A stretch of 64,000 bases of DNA. Source: Protonemura montana. Taxonomy: Eukaryota > Arthropoda > Insecta > Plecoptera > Nemouridae. The notes beneath the pieces are model-generated. The model made no database searches, was not told the DNA's origin, and worked only from the letters and a program-made list of their open reading frames with translations. The DNA is taken from assembly GCA_947568835.1 (NCBI GenBank), contig OX387606.1, positions 5,766,001-5,830,000 of the forward strand, written 5' to 3'. Positions 48,301 through 56,422 of the stretch are shown here, piece after piece. A program made the translations under genes and the position numbers. How positions within the stretch are numbered: the first letter of the stretch is position 1; every line of letters starts with the position of its first letter.

Positions 48301-48695
48301 GCAACAACCTCGTCTTTCTTGTTCAATAGCTGAGGTAGGGTATGCACCATTGGCAAATCCTTTCGAAGAGCATCGTAACTTTCCGTGAGATTAAGCAAAT
48401 TCCATTTTTCTATTGTCTGGTGTAAATAGGTAAGGGTTTCTTCGGATTCTACTTCGTACCGGTGACAAACTCGATGAAAGATATCTACATTGATCACTGC
48501 GACACGCTCAGAAAATGTTTTGAACTGAAAAATAAATTTGTTAAATCGTCAGATTATATATCATTAAACTTATTATGCATACATTAACTAAAATCAGCAT
48601 TTTGCTAAATCTGAAAATATAGTGGTAGCATAACCTCACTGGACCCTCACCCTGAATGTGTTGAACTCCTTGTGTCGATGAGGTTTGGTCTTCAT
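21389..48695 (-). CDS. UTP20: UTP20, small-subunit processome component 20 (complete, 23 coding exons)
   Basis: UTP20 (human DRIM/UTP20, 2,785 residues) is a giant HEAT/ARM-repeat nucleolar protein of the U3-containing SSU processome, needed for early pre-18S processing. My splicing gives 8,580 nt, an exact multiple of three, and 2,859 residues. The N-terminus MKTKPHRHKEFNTFR and the FSERVAVINVDIFHRV block match vertebrate UTP20, as do LVVALARDL, WTFTCLAYLFKFLWR, FAAESFAFVARKV, RVPIALAAVKLLQQLP, DYPLGKKL and LLAHPHEWVRLAAAQ. The C-terminal basic tail (KRKIDKQLKKKDAKRRKI) is typical. Every intron is GT-AG with consistent phase. Two autonomous-looking transposons occupy introns 2 and 18 without disturbing exons. 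An acidic stretch in exons 4-5 seems enlarged relative to vertebrates. The neighbours, P450 genes, are unrelated in function. Confidence 0.95.
24642..25127 (+). repeat. Left terminal inverted repeat of the 4.1-kb element
   Basis: It pairs with 28277-28752. It includes a T-run near 24750 that is of different length in the right arm, and a 12-base difference near 24668-24690. Confidence 0.9.
25230..25490 (+). repeat. Two-unit tandem repeat upstream of the transposase ORF
   Basis: Two units of about 130 bp share AATCATGGATCAAGTTG and ATTTCTTGTCTGGACT. They lie between the left inverted repeat and the ORF start and might be transposase-binding or promoter sequence. Confidence 0.65.
25564..28146 (+). 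CDS. Transposase-like protein of the 4.1-kb element (860 residues)
   Basis: One uninterrupted frame from ATG 25564 to TAA 28146. The N-terminus has a Cys/His cluster (C48, H50, C60, H61, H62, C65, C66, H72, C73, C105, C108), probably zinc-binding. The core contains VVGDFAENYSF (D513), LIYFSDGAAAQYKNKKNF (D597) and HGKGPCDGVGGTVKR (D638), the likely acidic catalytic set of a DDE/D enzyme. A poly-Glu linker (about 743-755) leads to a C-terminal module, residues 767-845 (GSFITVAYNEDWW...DKLIVAFADVL). It would cut and paste the flanking inverted repeats. Similar proteins occur in many invertebrates as uncharacterised ORFs; the superfamily name is uncertain. Confidence 0.85.
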   Translation: MCSIGLFFEEECGPIEDLAIKSIESFNSDQQLSLALRTKCDNVKTVCHLHEKKFLRLYSCHHKLCCDPFQAHCGIVKVNGLREINAASRTKYLEIADLIPGKKLCSTCRKLLSLRLKELTTVSVLTPTKSTELDLPFVDIPCEADAVNQSLAAFGVSPINTTKLKGKSMFYSKRKFSEITQGVKKRLELVSPSNEEISKEDLTSSEECKDSIRDGSEIIAQLKEKFKTSTRSEKITILSVLPKSWSIKRIMQEFNASNHLVRKTKQLVKAQGILPSANQKAGKTLSPDCIQLIEEFYENDDVSRVMPGKKDFVSVKVGDNRVHRQKRLVLSNLSEVYRSFKDKYPDIKVGFSKFAELRPKHCVLAGAAGTHSVCVCTIHQNVKLMALGAKLPLLSDGTIKSYQHCLASLMCNPPLLNCFVGKCGNCPGTDELREWLEISFSENFIDSVTYKQWLSTDRCTLETITKPTDEFVDCFIEKCILLRNHDFIARQQAAFMQEKKANLKPGEVLVVGDFAENYSFVLQDAAQGYHWNNSQCTLHPFVCYFKPEDRDIQHLSYVVISDSLTHDTVTVHTFQKHLIRHLKQNISDVSHLIYFSDGAAAQYKNKKNFSNLCHHEVDFELTAEWHFFATSHGKGPCDGVGGTVKRNAARASLQKPYADQIMTPIDFYRWATENVWTVNFVFVANEEITANGIKLKERFKELKTIVGTRSFHAFYPKSLTSLHVKHFSLSEEINIVKIVEKNEEGEEEEEEEEEEATAAEIPEFEFKDVGSFITVAYNEDWWLACVLEKSSQSLELQVNFLHPHGPAPSYFYPSVQDKLIVAFADVLTLADPNTATGRTYFLSATDTNRATAGLIKYVPQ
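28277..28752 (-). repeat. Right terminal inverted repeat of the 4.1-kb element
   Basis: Reverse complement of 24642-25127; the outer GGGTCATTCC and the CTAC duplication define its edge. The apparent 68-codon ORFs in both arms are the same sequence read in the repeat. Confidence 0.9.
28873..34880 (-). CDS. UTP20: UTP20 exons 12-18 (residues 1880-2396)
   Basis: Exons are 34599-34880, 34051-34257, 32793-33130, 31706-31943, 30932-31108, 29710-29868 and 28873-29022. Only the exon 14/15 junction is out of phase 0 (phase 2). The conserved CRQVF-like/DYPLGKKL region falls at exons 17-18. Introns 13-15 carry fold-back elements, a tRNA-derived SINE and a 90-bp repeat. Confidence 0.93.
31368..31553. 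repeat. Fold-back element in UTP20 intron 15
   Basis: The arms TTTTGCGGTTTTGCTCTGTG (from 31381) and its inverse (to 31537) flank a core containing CTCGACGTTTC and CATCTTCAG. The core resembles 59505-59580 in the P450 gene. No coding capacity. Confidence 0.65.
32576..32668 (+). repeat. 90-bp dispersed repeat, copy A
   Basis: It starts near ATGATGGTTTTTAGACTCATG and ends GAATGCTAAGT; in UTP20 intron 14. Closest partner is copy B at 38571-38660, in the opposite orientation. Confidence 0.75.
33203..33306 (-). mobile_element. tRNA-derived SINE, copy 1
   Basis: On the minus strand a 73-base tRNA-like head has A box TAGCTCAATTGG, B box GGTTCGATTCC and a pairable acceptor (TGTCCGA/TTGGGCA). The anticodon stem is broken, so it is not a working tRNA. 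The tail ends GTTATTAGTGTTCCTAAC. Confidence 0.7.
33361..33740. repeat. 380-bp fold-back element in UTP20 intron 13
   Basis: The outer arms (TAAAAG..GTAC.ACCGTTGAGTGTGC), middle arms (CCGGAACACTCCGTTAAGTG) and inner arms (CTCGTAGG.TTACTCGCTTT) are all inverted about a centre near 33555. A diverged relative lies at 61723-61920. Confidence 0.75.
35333..36580 (-). CDS. UTP20: UTP20 exon 11 (residues 1464-1879)
   Basis: A 1,248-nt exon in phase 0 at both ends, with acceptor CATGACAG and donor GTACGTT. It encodes helical repeats (LGLIVMHTCFHYLK, LLGAMARECPDANVV) and an acidic loop near its end (MEADDGEADKSVKEVEL). Long antisense ORFs here are shadows. Confidence 0.94.
36977..39863 (-). CDS. UTP20: UTP20 exons 6-10 (residues 1018-1463)
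   Basis: Exons are 39567-39863, 39037-39258, 38206-38442, 37426-37801 and 36977-37180. The first three exit in phase 2, the last two in phase 0. Helical repeat sequence such as LLRVLLAVAANVVGMF and VILSRVSELVWE is visible. Exon 9 has an acidic loop (FDPLEPEEEGDERPP). Intron 7 contains a 90-bp dispersed repeat. Confidence 0.92.
38571..38660 (-). repeat. 90-bp dispersed repeat, copy B
   Basis: Reverse orientation; contains the shared words ACTAGTGCTAAGGATAAATC and GTAGACATGAGTCTAATAAC. In UTP20 intron 7. Confidence 0.75.
40450..41608 (-). CDS. UTP20: UTP20 exons 4-5 (residues 718-1018), with acidic insert
   Basis: Exon 4 is 41093-41608 (LGVLYVNFKLLWEPV near its start) and exon 5 is 40450-40835, exiting in phase 2. 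The exon 4/5 border encodes a long run of acidic repeats (ELDPEAELDAERELNPAEEL and following), probably a disordered linker specific to this lineage. Confidence 0.92.
41648..41687 (-). repeat. Isolated 3' tail of the tRNA-derived SINE
   Basis: The minus strand ends GGTTATTAGTGTTCCTAATA like the other two copies, without the tRNA head. Confidence 0.6.
41868..41975 (+). mobile_element. tRNA-derived SINE, copy 2
   Basis: In UTP20 intron 3. The head reads CGACCAATTAGCTCAAATAG (A box) and GGGTTTGAGCCC (decayed B box); the tail ends GTTATTAGTGTTCCTATT. It is more diverged than the copy at 33.2 kb. Confidence 0.65.
42188..44012 (-). CDS. UTP20: UTP20 exon 3 (residues 109-717)
   Basis: The largest exon at 1,825 nt, acceptor TTTCCAG at 44013, donor GTTAGT at 42187. 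It encodes the first HEAT-like helices, with LVVALARDL at its start and the AAESF motif about 70 residues later. Phase 0 exit. Confidence 0.95.
44236..44417. repeat. Fold-back pair of 90-bp repeats (copies C and D) with 12-bp flanking duplication
   Basis: Copy C (44241-44322, plus) and partial copy D (44378-44420, minus) face each other. AGCAGTTGTGAC occurs immediately on both sides (44224-44235 and 44418-44429), suggesting the pair inserted as one unit. Confidence 0.65.
44534..48019 (-). mobile_element. Pogo-like DNA transposon, 3.5 kb
   Basis: In UTP20 intron 2 and in the same orientation as the gene. Perfect 26-bp terminal inverted repeats start GGGTAGAGTGACCAGTTGTG; TA duplications flank both ends (44532-44533 and 48020-48021). 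TA target and CENP-B-type transposase place it in the pogo branch of Tc1/mariner. Ten TGGCCA words lie in the two subterminal regions. ORF and ends are intact. Confidence 0.93.
45270..47489 (-). CDS. Pogo-like transposase with C-terminal accessory module (739 residues)
   Basis: Residues about 35-75 form a Psq/CENP-B-type helix-turn-helix (SALTAIRDGMSVNAASNAFSV, then PRSTLRNKL). A second DNA-binding region follows to about residue 165. The DDE core has VFNMDETSF (D199), VIVFLDGHSSHL (D309) and HILQPLDVAFF (D345), a D-35-D spacing typical of pogo. A Lys-rich segment (601-618) may be a nuclear signal. Residues 655-739 form an extra module (HDFVIVEYEEEYFPGRV, then WKWPEKEDVLWF) not needed in classical pogo. 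Start is ATG 47489; ATG 47477 (MAKTKM) is an alternative. Confidence 0.93.
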   Translation of the reverse strand: MDCRMAKTKMESERKKIDARRRQKTSVKRQLFMYSPSKVRSALTAIRDGMSVNAASNAFSVPRSTLRNKLSGRSPETTGHVGPSAVLGVNGENVLVDWILQTAKMGFPINKETVISSVQKMVEEGNFKTPFINNRPGCKWFRSFLKRNPTVSQKHAEYINAARGSITEEKIRRWFKEVTDLLGEDIRVLEEPERVFNMDETSFYLCPAGGLVLAKKGSPVYDQSSNSDKENITTLITVNAVGTHAPPLTVYKYERMPPVIARAAPPFWGLGKTEKGWMTGEAFFEYFSNVFHPFLIEKNFKLPVIVFLDGHSSHLTLHLSQFCRDNGIIVVCLYPNTTHILQPLDVAFFYPLKVKWRSMVRNWRYEHKGAEIRKQNIPTALNSILEDEKFSQAIISGFRVCGLYPFNADAVDYTKCTLKIRNEQASGKTTTSGLDHGSVLRHLESKIAKDTLTEFKTTGAKGLDWDGDICASMLYDVWNEYFAAASDLPIPDPEMILSNDAEENYTLDVSIGSPTTAGEVTVEDLGILDKDCPFELEPKPSSAAEELCLGSPPSSGKTTMETLLKDVIFWPEKKPAKKTRNRTVMPSVLTSSKWKEIHDAKEKEKDEKAEKKKKRQKKIPSSAATCERKRKLKAVSESEESDDSDDSTSFAEFRVKKHDFVIVEYEEEYFPGRVCAVNNAVGRVQVMSMTMSGPDWKWPEKEDVLWFPLMDIKEVIQPPRVVNSRQACHVPEILKYRKK
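48124..48200 (-). repeat. 90-bp dispersed repeat, copy E
   Basis: Contains AAAACTAGGGCTAAGG and TAGACATGAGTCTAAAAAC; lies between the pogo element and UTP20 exon 2. Confidence 0.65.
48244..48695 (-). CDS. UTP20: UTP20 exons 1-2 (residues 1-108)
   Basis: Exon 1 is 48651-48695 (15 codons, phase 0, GTGAGG donor). Exon 2 is 48244-48524, ends in phase 2 with a GTAAGT donor, and carries the conserved NVDIFHR segment. Intron 2 (44013-48243) holds the pogo-like transposon. Confidence 0.93.
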
Positions 48696-48699
48696 TTTT

Positions 48700-51600
48700 G
48701 AAGATTGAAACTAGACGATTTAAATAGTAATATAAACTGTAATTTCTGTTTATTGGACAGAAGGCAAACTCTGTGAATGCTAAAACTACTACAACTTCGC
48801 CACACGTGTTTCACGTTCTGAGTATGGCTGTCGCTCAAAGCGCACGGCGTAGATTCAAACTAGCGGATACTTTGTACGCGACGTTTTTGCTGCATATTTC
48901 TGGCTCTGGCCTTGGCTCTGGTCTACGATGGTGACATTCTGAAATGCAACCGCGAAACGTCAAAGCATTGTTGGTTGCATACTGATAGGCTTAATGAAAA
49001 CTCTGTAAACTACCTCAGCCACCGGCAATGTAAAAACTACCAAAGCTGAGTAAATAAAATAATAAAATAATAATAATAATAAATAAGTAGGTATCTTTTT
49101 AAAGAGGAAATACTACGATGGGATCCATCAATCGTTTAGCAGTTGACACCATTGAGATAAATACTTAAAACACATCCAATTTTCTGAAAATAGAGGACAC
49201 TTAATAAGAGCATACTTATTTGTTGAGCTTCAAGTCACATATAGAAAAATAATTATAAAAAAGTTGTCCTGACATTAACAATCCTATTGTTACCAAAGGC
49301 TACATATTGTCTCGGTTTACACTACCTGACACCCTAAAATAGTTTAAATTCCTCAGGTTTTCATCAAAGACCACCGAGAAAATTTGATTTCAATTTCCAG
49401 ATCGAGTAATTGTGCATTTCTTCAAATAAAATACGACATATCCATTCAGAGAAAGTTTTTTTTTCATTTCAGGAGAAAAGAAATAAAACTGTATTCGATA
49501 GCATAAAATAACTGATAAAACTCGTCTAAATCTTGCCATAACAAACATCACACTTTCTCAGCAGGACCAAATCCTCGCATTGCATAGCATTTCAAATAGA
49601 AAGAAACTAGTTTCGAAAATGTAAGGTCCTCGGTATCATACTGTTCAGGTTAACTCAACCCCCCCCCCCCCCCCTCACCACCCCAACACAACAATAGGCA
49701 TTTTTGTAAAAAGAAACGGCGGTCATGGACGGCGTACGTCATTTGGTGCTCACGGCCAGAGCCATGACGTCAAGCCAAGAAGAAAATGAAGCAGAACACG
49801 AAGAAGAGGAGAAGGCTAGAAGTGGGTAACTAGACGAACACAATTCTTGCCGACACTCTACTTCAATATTAATCAATGTTACAAGCAACCCAGCGAACAA
49901 AAAAAATCTATCAATCCCCCTCCACTCAACTCTTCAAAAAGTCATAGCAATAACGCTACGCCATATACCAAATTGTTCTTCAATCATTATTTTCTTTCAA
50001 CCACGGAACTTTCACTTTCACGAAAAGAAATTTTGAATGAAAGTATATTATGGACTAGAGTGAGTGTGTGTAAGTTGTTGGTTGGGAGGCAGCTACAGCA
50101 TAGCATAACCTAACCTCTATCAAAGTGAAACATATTACTACAAACCTAGTTGCATCATTTCGCTACTTGACTTGTCTGGTAGGTAGGATTTACCCGCGGT
50201 TATCTGTGCTTTCTCCACATGGCAAGTGCTCTGTATTCTGTTACATCACCGATTAGTTGCCATGATCGGGTGTAACAACAATATGTAACGATGCAGATGT
50301 TACGGGGTCACATATCAGGATCAATTGGTATTTGCGAGGGAGTAAAAGACCTGTACAATTCATTTGAAGTTATACAGATTAGATTATTGTCTAATAAGAA
50401 ATCAAAGACTCTTCTTACCTGGTGGAGGATTCTCGCCTAAGACTGAGCTAAGTTAAGATCTGCATCTTCAGTGAGTGATCCATTTTTCTACCAACAATCG
50501 GCTAACAATCGGCCAACAATGGGCCAATGAACGGTGGTCCGTCTACACACACACACACACACACCTACGCACACACCCACACACACACATTTATATATAA
50601 TATATATATATAAATATCTACATATATACATTTTTTTTTTTTTTTTTGGGAAATACTCTGTCACAGTCACGCGTTATGTACATTCAGCAATCATTTAAAA
50701 TTACGATGAGAGAAATTGAAATGTCTCGATAAAAAAGGCATGGCTTTCCAAATCCCGATGAAGATTTTCGTTCCGGAAAACCCCGACTTTCAATGCTCTG
50801 CAACTGCATTTTTGCTATCACCAGGAAAAAAATACCAGGAAAAATGATTTCATGATGTTGGTTTACCTTTGACGTACATTTAAATTATAATGTGTGACAA
50901 CGCTGAAATGATTACGCAAAAGGTTTGTAATTTCATTTAAAAAGTTACTCTCCCTTGGAAATCCCTTAAAACATAGCGTCATTCTTAAAGCTTTAAAGCA
51001 ATATTTAAAACATGTATCTGAAATTAAATTACAAAATAACGATATCGTTGTGCACCCAACGGGCAAGTTTAAACGGAAGTTAGTTTTTTGAGTGACATTC
51101 CCTGTGTCTAAACCAACGCGTTGAAAAGAATGATCATAATTGACCTTGACAATGTCACCAGAGACCATCATCAGCGAGACAGAAGATAGTGGCTCATGTT
51201 AATCTTCCGTTAGCTCAGCTGAAGTTTCGCACTGCTGGTGGTGGTGTGCTCAACCAAGCTGCAAATGATATTCAAATGTTTTAACAGAGAGTGTTCATTA
51301 ATTTCAACAGTTTGTTACTTCCCTAAACAGTTAAAGCCACATTATTTACCATGACAGTTGTATTTAGCATGTATGTTGTAGGTTTTATCCTGACATTTTG
51401 TGAACAAAGATTCTTTCGTGTGCTCTATGTCTGTCTTGTGTCGGGCCCACATGCCTTTTAATTATTCCTCTCCTATATCTTTATTTGGGTGTTCTTAACT
51501 TCTACAACAGTTAATCGATTGAGTCAGTTCCTAACTGTGTCTGCAAAAACTAGTAACCAAAATCAGCGCTACCCGGAAAATTGTTTGCTAATTTTGAAAA

Positions 51601-53184
51601 AGATCTACTCATACGGGCAAATTACTACGCACACTTTTGTGACCCATCATGACGGTAAAATCATTGTGGTTGGTATCAAAAATTGTTAATTGATTTCGCA
51701 ATCCAGAAAAAGATCATCTACTCTGTAATTGAAGTGGTGGTCTTCTTATGTTTAATGAAATTTGAGAAGCAGCTGCACACAGACACGGTTAAGATTTTCA
51801 TGAGGTATGACTTTCACGCGAAGGTGCCGCCACAGAGTTTAAGGCTCAGAGGTCCTACAGCGACCAGAGTCTCGAAAAGAGATTCAAGTTCATGAGTGAC
51901 CATGTGTTGGAAGTAGGGGTGGGGGTGGGGAGGTCCAAATGGAGGCATCGCTGGACCTCAGGTGAGCTAGTACAATGCTACGTGATGCTAGGCACAGCCA
52001 CGGTAGAGACAGTGGAAGCAAAGATACGAGAGGGGATATGTTTATATGAGGAAGTCCGAGGGCAGTTTTCTTCAGAGAACAAGTGAAAGTGGTAGACAGA
52101 CTGTCGTGATCTGCGGCAGCATCTTGACGTGCTAGAAGGCTCTGGTCCATCGCCTGCTTGAGGTAAGCGATCTTCCTTCAACTGTTGCGAGCTTGCAGGC
52201 GCAAATCTTGACATAATTAGAACTGTTGAGGACGGCTGTTTTTTTTTGGACGAGTGATTTATTGTTTTCCTTGTCACTTATTTAATTTGTTGTGTTTAAT
52301 TTTCTTTGTTGCAAACTCGAGATGGTAATATAGATACATATAATTAAAAAAAAAAAAATTGTTGACCAACCTAATCAATTACTGGGCTTTGTTTTGACAA
52401 AAATCACCCGCTATTAAGAGATTAATATTTTCTATCTTCACAAAGTACAAATATAAAGTACGCATTTTACCGTTGCATACCAGACCGGCGAATTTCTGTA
52501 AACCGGAGAAAATAATTAGTTTAAGAAAGCATTTAAAACCCGATCGTCTTAGCGCTCGAATGTTTATCTAAGCGGCGTTGCATAAGCCGCTCGAGATGGA
52601 CGTTGACCATGAGTCTGACCAGAAGAGCGCTTTCTCCTTTCTTCGTTGAACGACCCTTTTCACTTTCCGTTGTCGGCTTCCGCCAGCAGGAAGTCCCACG
52701 ATGCCAGTCAGCTGAGAAAGAGTTTGATATTTACCACAAAATCAACACGGACACTCAGCGCTTTTAGCTACATGATAATTAATAAGTGCACTAAAAAGTG
52801 TTAGGTGCTGCACTTTTTCCGATCTTGCAGTTTAACCGGAAACTGTAAATATGCAGCCAATAAATTGAATGGAATTAAAATTGTTTACAGGATAAATATT
52901 TGAAAAATTTCACTTTCTTTCCTGCAAATTGCGCGTCAAAGGTTTAATAAACCGGTTTCTAATCGAACACTTGCGTCACAATCGCCGAATTCGCACGTGC
53001 CAATTGTTAATCAGTCGACCTACGCCGATGGGGTCACCCACCTCCCCCCCCCCCCCTCATTTCTCATGTCACCCCCCCCCCCCTCATTTCTTTCTTACGA
53101 AGTGCTGACAGATTGATTTTAGCGCGCACATTTGTGACAAATAATCCTATCGAACTGGCCGAATGGTGTACACGCTAACCTTAA
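48700..53184. other. Intergenic region between UTP20 and the P450 gene (divergent)
   Basis: The UTP20 promoter should lie just right of 48700; no clear core elements were found. The region holds an (AAT)n stretch (49065-49085), a C16 run (49659-49674), an (AC)n/(TA)n microsatellite (50544-50647), and C runs at 53044-53056 and 53072-53083. ORFs at 49847, 50863 and 51489-52150 show no recognisable domain. Confidence 0.5.
50544..50647. repeat. Compound microsatellite
   Basis: (AC)n interrupted by CT/CC steps, then (TA)n, then a T17 run. Confidence 0.95.
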
Positions 53185-53460
53185 CTAGTCTAAGAGGGAC
53201 GAGGAGAAACCCGGTGTCAACACGTTGTAGAATGTCACCGTTGAACAGCACCGAAGTCCGCTACGAAGAACGGTTTTATGGGGCTTAAAATATACAAACC
53301 CCGTCACGGTACTGTTCGAACAACAGGATTTAACCACTAATCCTTGCTGTCGAGAGATTGATAAGCAAGACAAGGCTGTTGCATTATCCTCAAGTTCAGT
53401 CATTCTGACCACTCTCCCGAACAGAACTGTTCATATATAAGGGTGACCTTTTCAAAACTT
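53185..53460 (-). mobile_element. 5S-headed SINE relative, diverged
   Basis: The minus strand shares ACCAGTTCTGTTCGGGAGAG-like and CTTGCTTATCAATCTCTCGACAG words with the copies at 14.1 and 15.2 kb. It ends with GTTGACACCGGGTTTCTCCT, also seen after the 5S head at 54.9 kb. The 5S head itself is mostly lost. It lies 150 bp upstream of the P450 start codon. Confidence 0.55.
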
Positions 53461-53612
53461 GCATGCTCACCCCTACTCGTAATAACGGTCGTAGCTCGAC
53501 ATTTTTTCCCAATAACGTACTAGACTCTGCCCCAAGGCTTTCCTCGCTGCGAGAAGAGAGGGTCTTACAGCTAGACGAAAACTAATGCAGAATTCGTTGA
53601 CTCGTTTTCAGC

Positions 53613-56375
53613 ATGTGGATTGCGGTGGCGTTGTTTTTCTGCATCATCGCTTTGCTCGCGTTCCTCGACACCAGAAAGCCAAAGAACTTCCCTCCAGGTG
53701 AGTGACATTTTCAATTAATTAATAGCTTATCGCAAATATATAATATGGGGTCGCCAATATGATTTTTAGAGAAAAGGACTTCAAGAAAATCAGTTTACAT
53801 TCTAGTTAATGTCTTGCAAATTTCATTAAAGATTACTATAGATTATTAGAGGCATTTATGGGAGAAATCCTATGCTTCAAATGTTCGAAACATTTGATAA
53901 CTATAGAATGTGGAAAAACGTTTGAATTTTGTCTTTAGGGCTGCCATAAAACGGTCAGCAAAGAGCCCGGTTTTTCCTTAATTTGAAACAACATCGTGTA
54001 TTACTTGATTAAGGTACCAATAGAAGCCAGATGTGGGGTTTAACATCAGGGCAGAGGAGACATTTACCTGTCGGTACACTGTCGTAGCATGTGTTGTTAA
54101 AACAGCTTTATAAATAGGCTTACTAAATAGACATACTAAATATAGTTAGTAATGTATTATAGCATAGTAGTATAGCTTACTAGATAGGCCTATTATCAAG
54201 GTAAGGTTCAAAAATTGTATTTACATTTTCTTGGAAAGAATAAAATTACGTTAGGCCAAAACAATGTTAAGTAATGAAATGAGCCCAAAAGTAATTAGAC
54301 TGTGCTGAAAAATGTACTTGATATCCTCCACATACTCTCAGAAAGCTATAATCCCACTGCGCCCCTATTTCTGGGACTTACCATACCATAAAGTGACCAA
54401 TAATCCAAAACTGAACCCTCCCCGTTCTGACACAGGTCCGACATGGTTGCCTATCCTGGGCAGCGCACTGGAGGTGCGTCGACTGCGCCGCGAGACTGGC
54501 TACCTGGTCAAGGCCACGTCTGCGCTGGCCAACAAGTTCGGGCCCATCGTAGGCACTCGAGTGGGCAAGGACCGTCTTGTGGTGGTCTGCAGCTCGGACG
54601 CGATCCGAGAGATGTGCGGCAACGAAGACTTTGACGGCAGACCCCAAGGGCTTTTCTACGAGACAAGGACGTGGGGCGTGAGGCGAGGTAATTAAACGGT
54701 GGATTCAAGGGGATTCTGGATCTTGTTAGTACGTTTTTTTTTCAGGTCGTTTGATTTCGCTGGGAAAAAAAGTGAAAATTTGTACAAATGTTTTTACTCC
54801 CGGATATGAAACTGAAAGGTACGTGTTGGAAACACCGATTCTCGTGATACCCTCGAAGTTAAGCAACACTGTGCTGGGTCAGGTATTGGATGGGTCATCA
54901 ATGTTTGGTGACCATCATACTCATGGCTACTCATGGCTACGTGTTGGCACCGGGTTTTCCCTCCTTCTAGGCTAGATTAAGTTCATCATTATCTTTATCA
55001 TCACCTACTAATGCACTGGCGCCAATATATCAGTAAAACATGGTTTGTTGCCAAAATAGTGCGTCTTTAAACATGGCGAATCATTCAATCTTAGATATGG
55101 ATTCCACTTTTCTACAAATTACTTACCCATATTTTGATTTTTCTAATGTTTAAGTACCTACCTATATGTTGTTCCTTAACGTCAGGCATTCGCCGTCACT
55201 TCTTGCGTGCATTTGATTGAATGAAACCAATTAACTGATTGAAAAGCTGGATACTTTTCCAGTCTGGTAGCGAAGCCTTTATGAAAGCAGAAACATCTTG
55301 TGGATCGATCGAGTTGCTAAAGAGTAGGAAATAGCACGACATTTGTGTGTCACATAATTATGGCGAGAATAAAAGGGGAAGCTTACGCTGCTTGTTAAAA
55401 TTGTTTCTCGAAATAAGACCTACCCAGCTTGTGTGATATTCTCGGTACATTCCGTTTCATTTATCCATGTCGTACTTCTTCGTTGACAGATAGATGCTTA
55501 AGCCGTGTTACGGGACAAGCAACTGTGAATTATTGAATAGTGCATTCATGCGATGAAATCCCTTTTTTCGTGTTTTGCCTTAGACGAATGATTCGCTTTT
55601 CTTCAATATCTCTGAAAGGAGGAAAAGCCACCTTGGGATCTCTTGGCAGATGGTCTGGCGTTGGCCAATAATAAAGGGTGGGGTCCATTGAAATTACATA
55701 AAAAAACGGAGAGAATGCTATTTTATTCACGTCGATAAAGTATGACTCTAGGTATGGCACATGCATGAAGGAAGGTAAGGGTTGGTTGCCATGTCGTTCA
55801 GTCTGCATTTTGATGGATGGATCTTCAGTCTGTAAGCATTATTAATATGATATTGATAGCCTCACGGGACTTACTAGAAGCTATGTAGCTCTGAGACAGG
55901 ATGAAGGTGAACGGATACAGCTCTACTTTAATTAAAATGTTCCCGACTTTCCCTGCGAAACAATATTTTAATTAAAAGTTAGAAACTTTTGCGTCCATCC
56001 GCTAGAGTCTGTCAGTCATGTATCTCATTTTGACGCAACTTTATCCGAATTTTTCTACGCTCGGGTCCTGGAATTGGACGCATGCTTTAGCTCTGTTGGA
56101 AAGAGGTGTAACGCGGAGGAAAATAGTCTTGTTTTTTGGAGAATATACACAGTTTTAGGCGTTTTAAAATGTACATGAAGCAATTGGATTTCAATCAACT
56201 TGTAAACGGTTCTGAAACGGGTTGAAAAAATTACGGCGTTTTCACTATCAACACCCGAATGATTTGGTGAGATGGAAACACCGGCACTCCTCAGTTCATC
56301 GAAGTTAAGCAAAGTGCTCTCGGTCAGGTTTTGGGTGGGTAACCATCATACACAAGATCTGTCTTCTCGAGAGAG

Positions 56376-56422
<47 letters not shown>

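Noticed and set aside
51489..52150. Cluster of short ORFs at 51.5-52.1 kb as a possible gene
   Set aside because: Frames shift repeatedly without consistent splice sites and no domain is recognisable.
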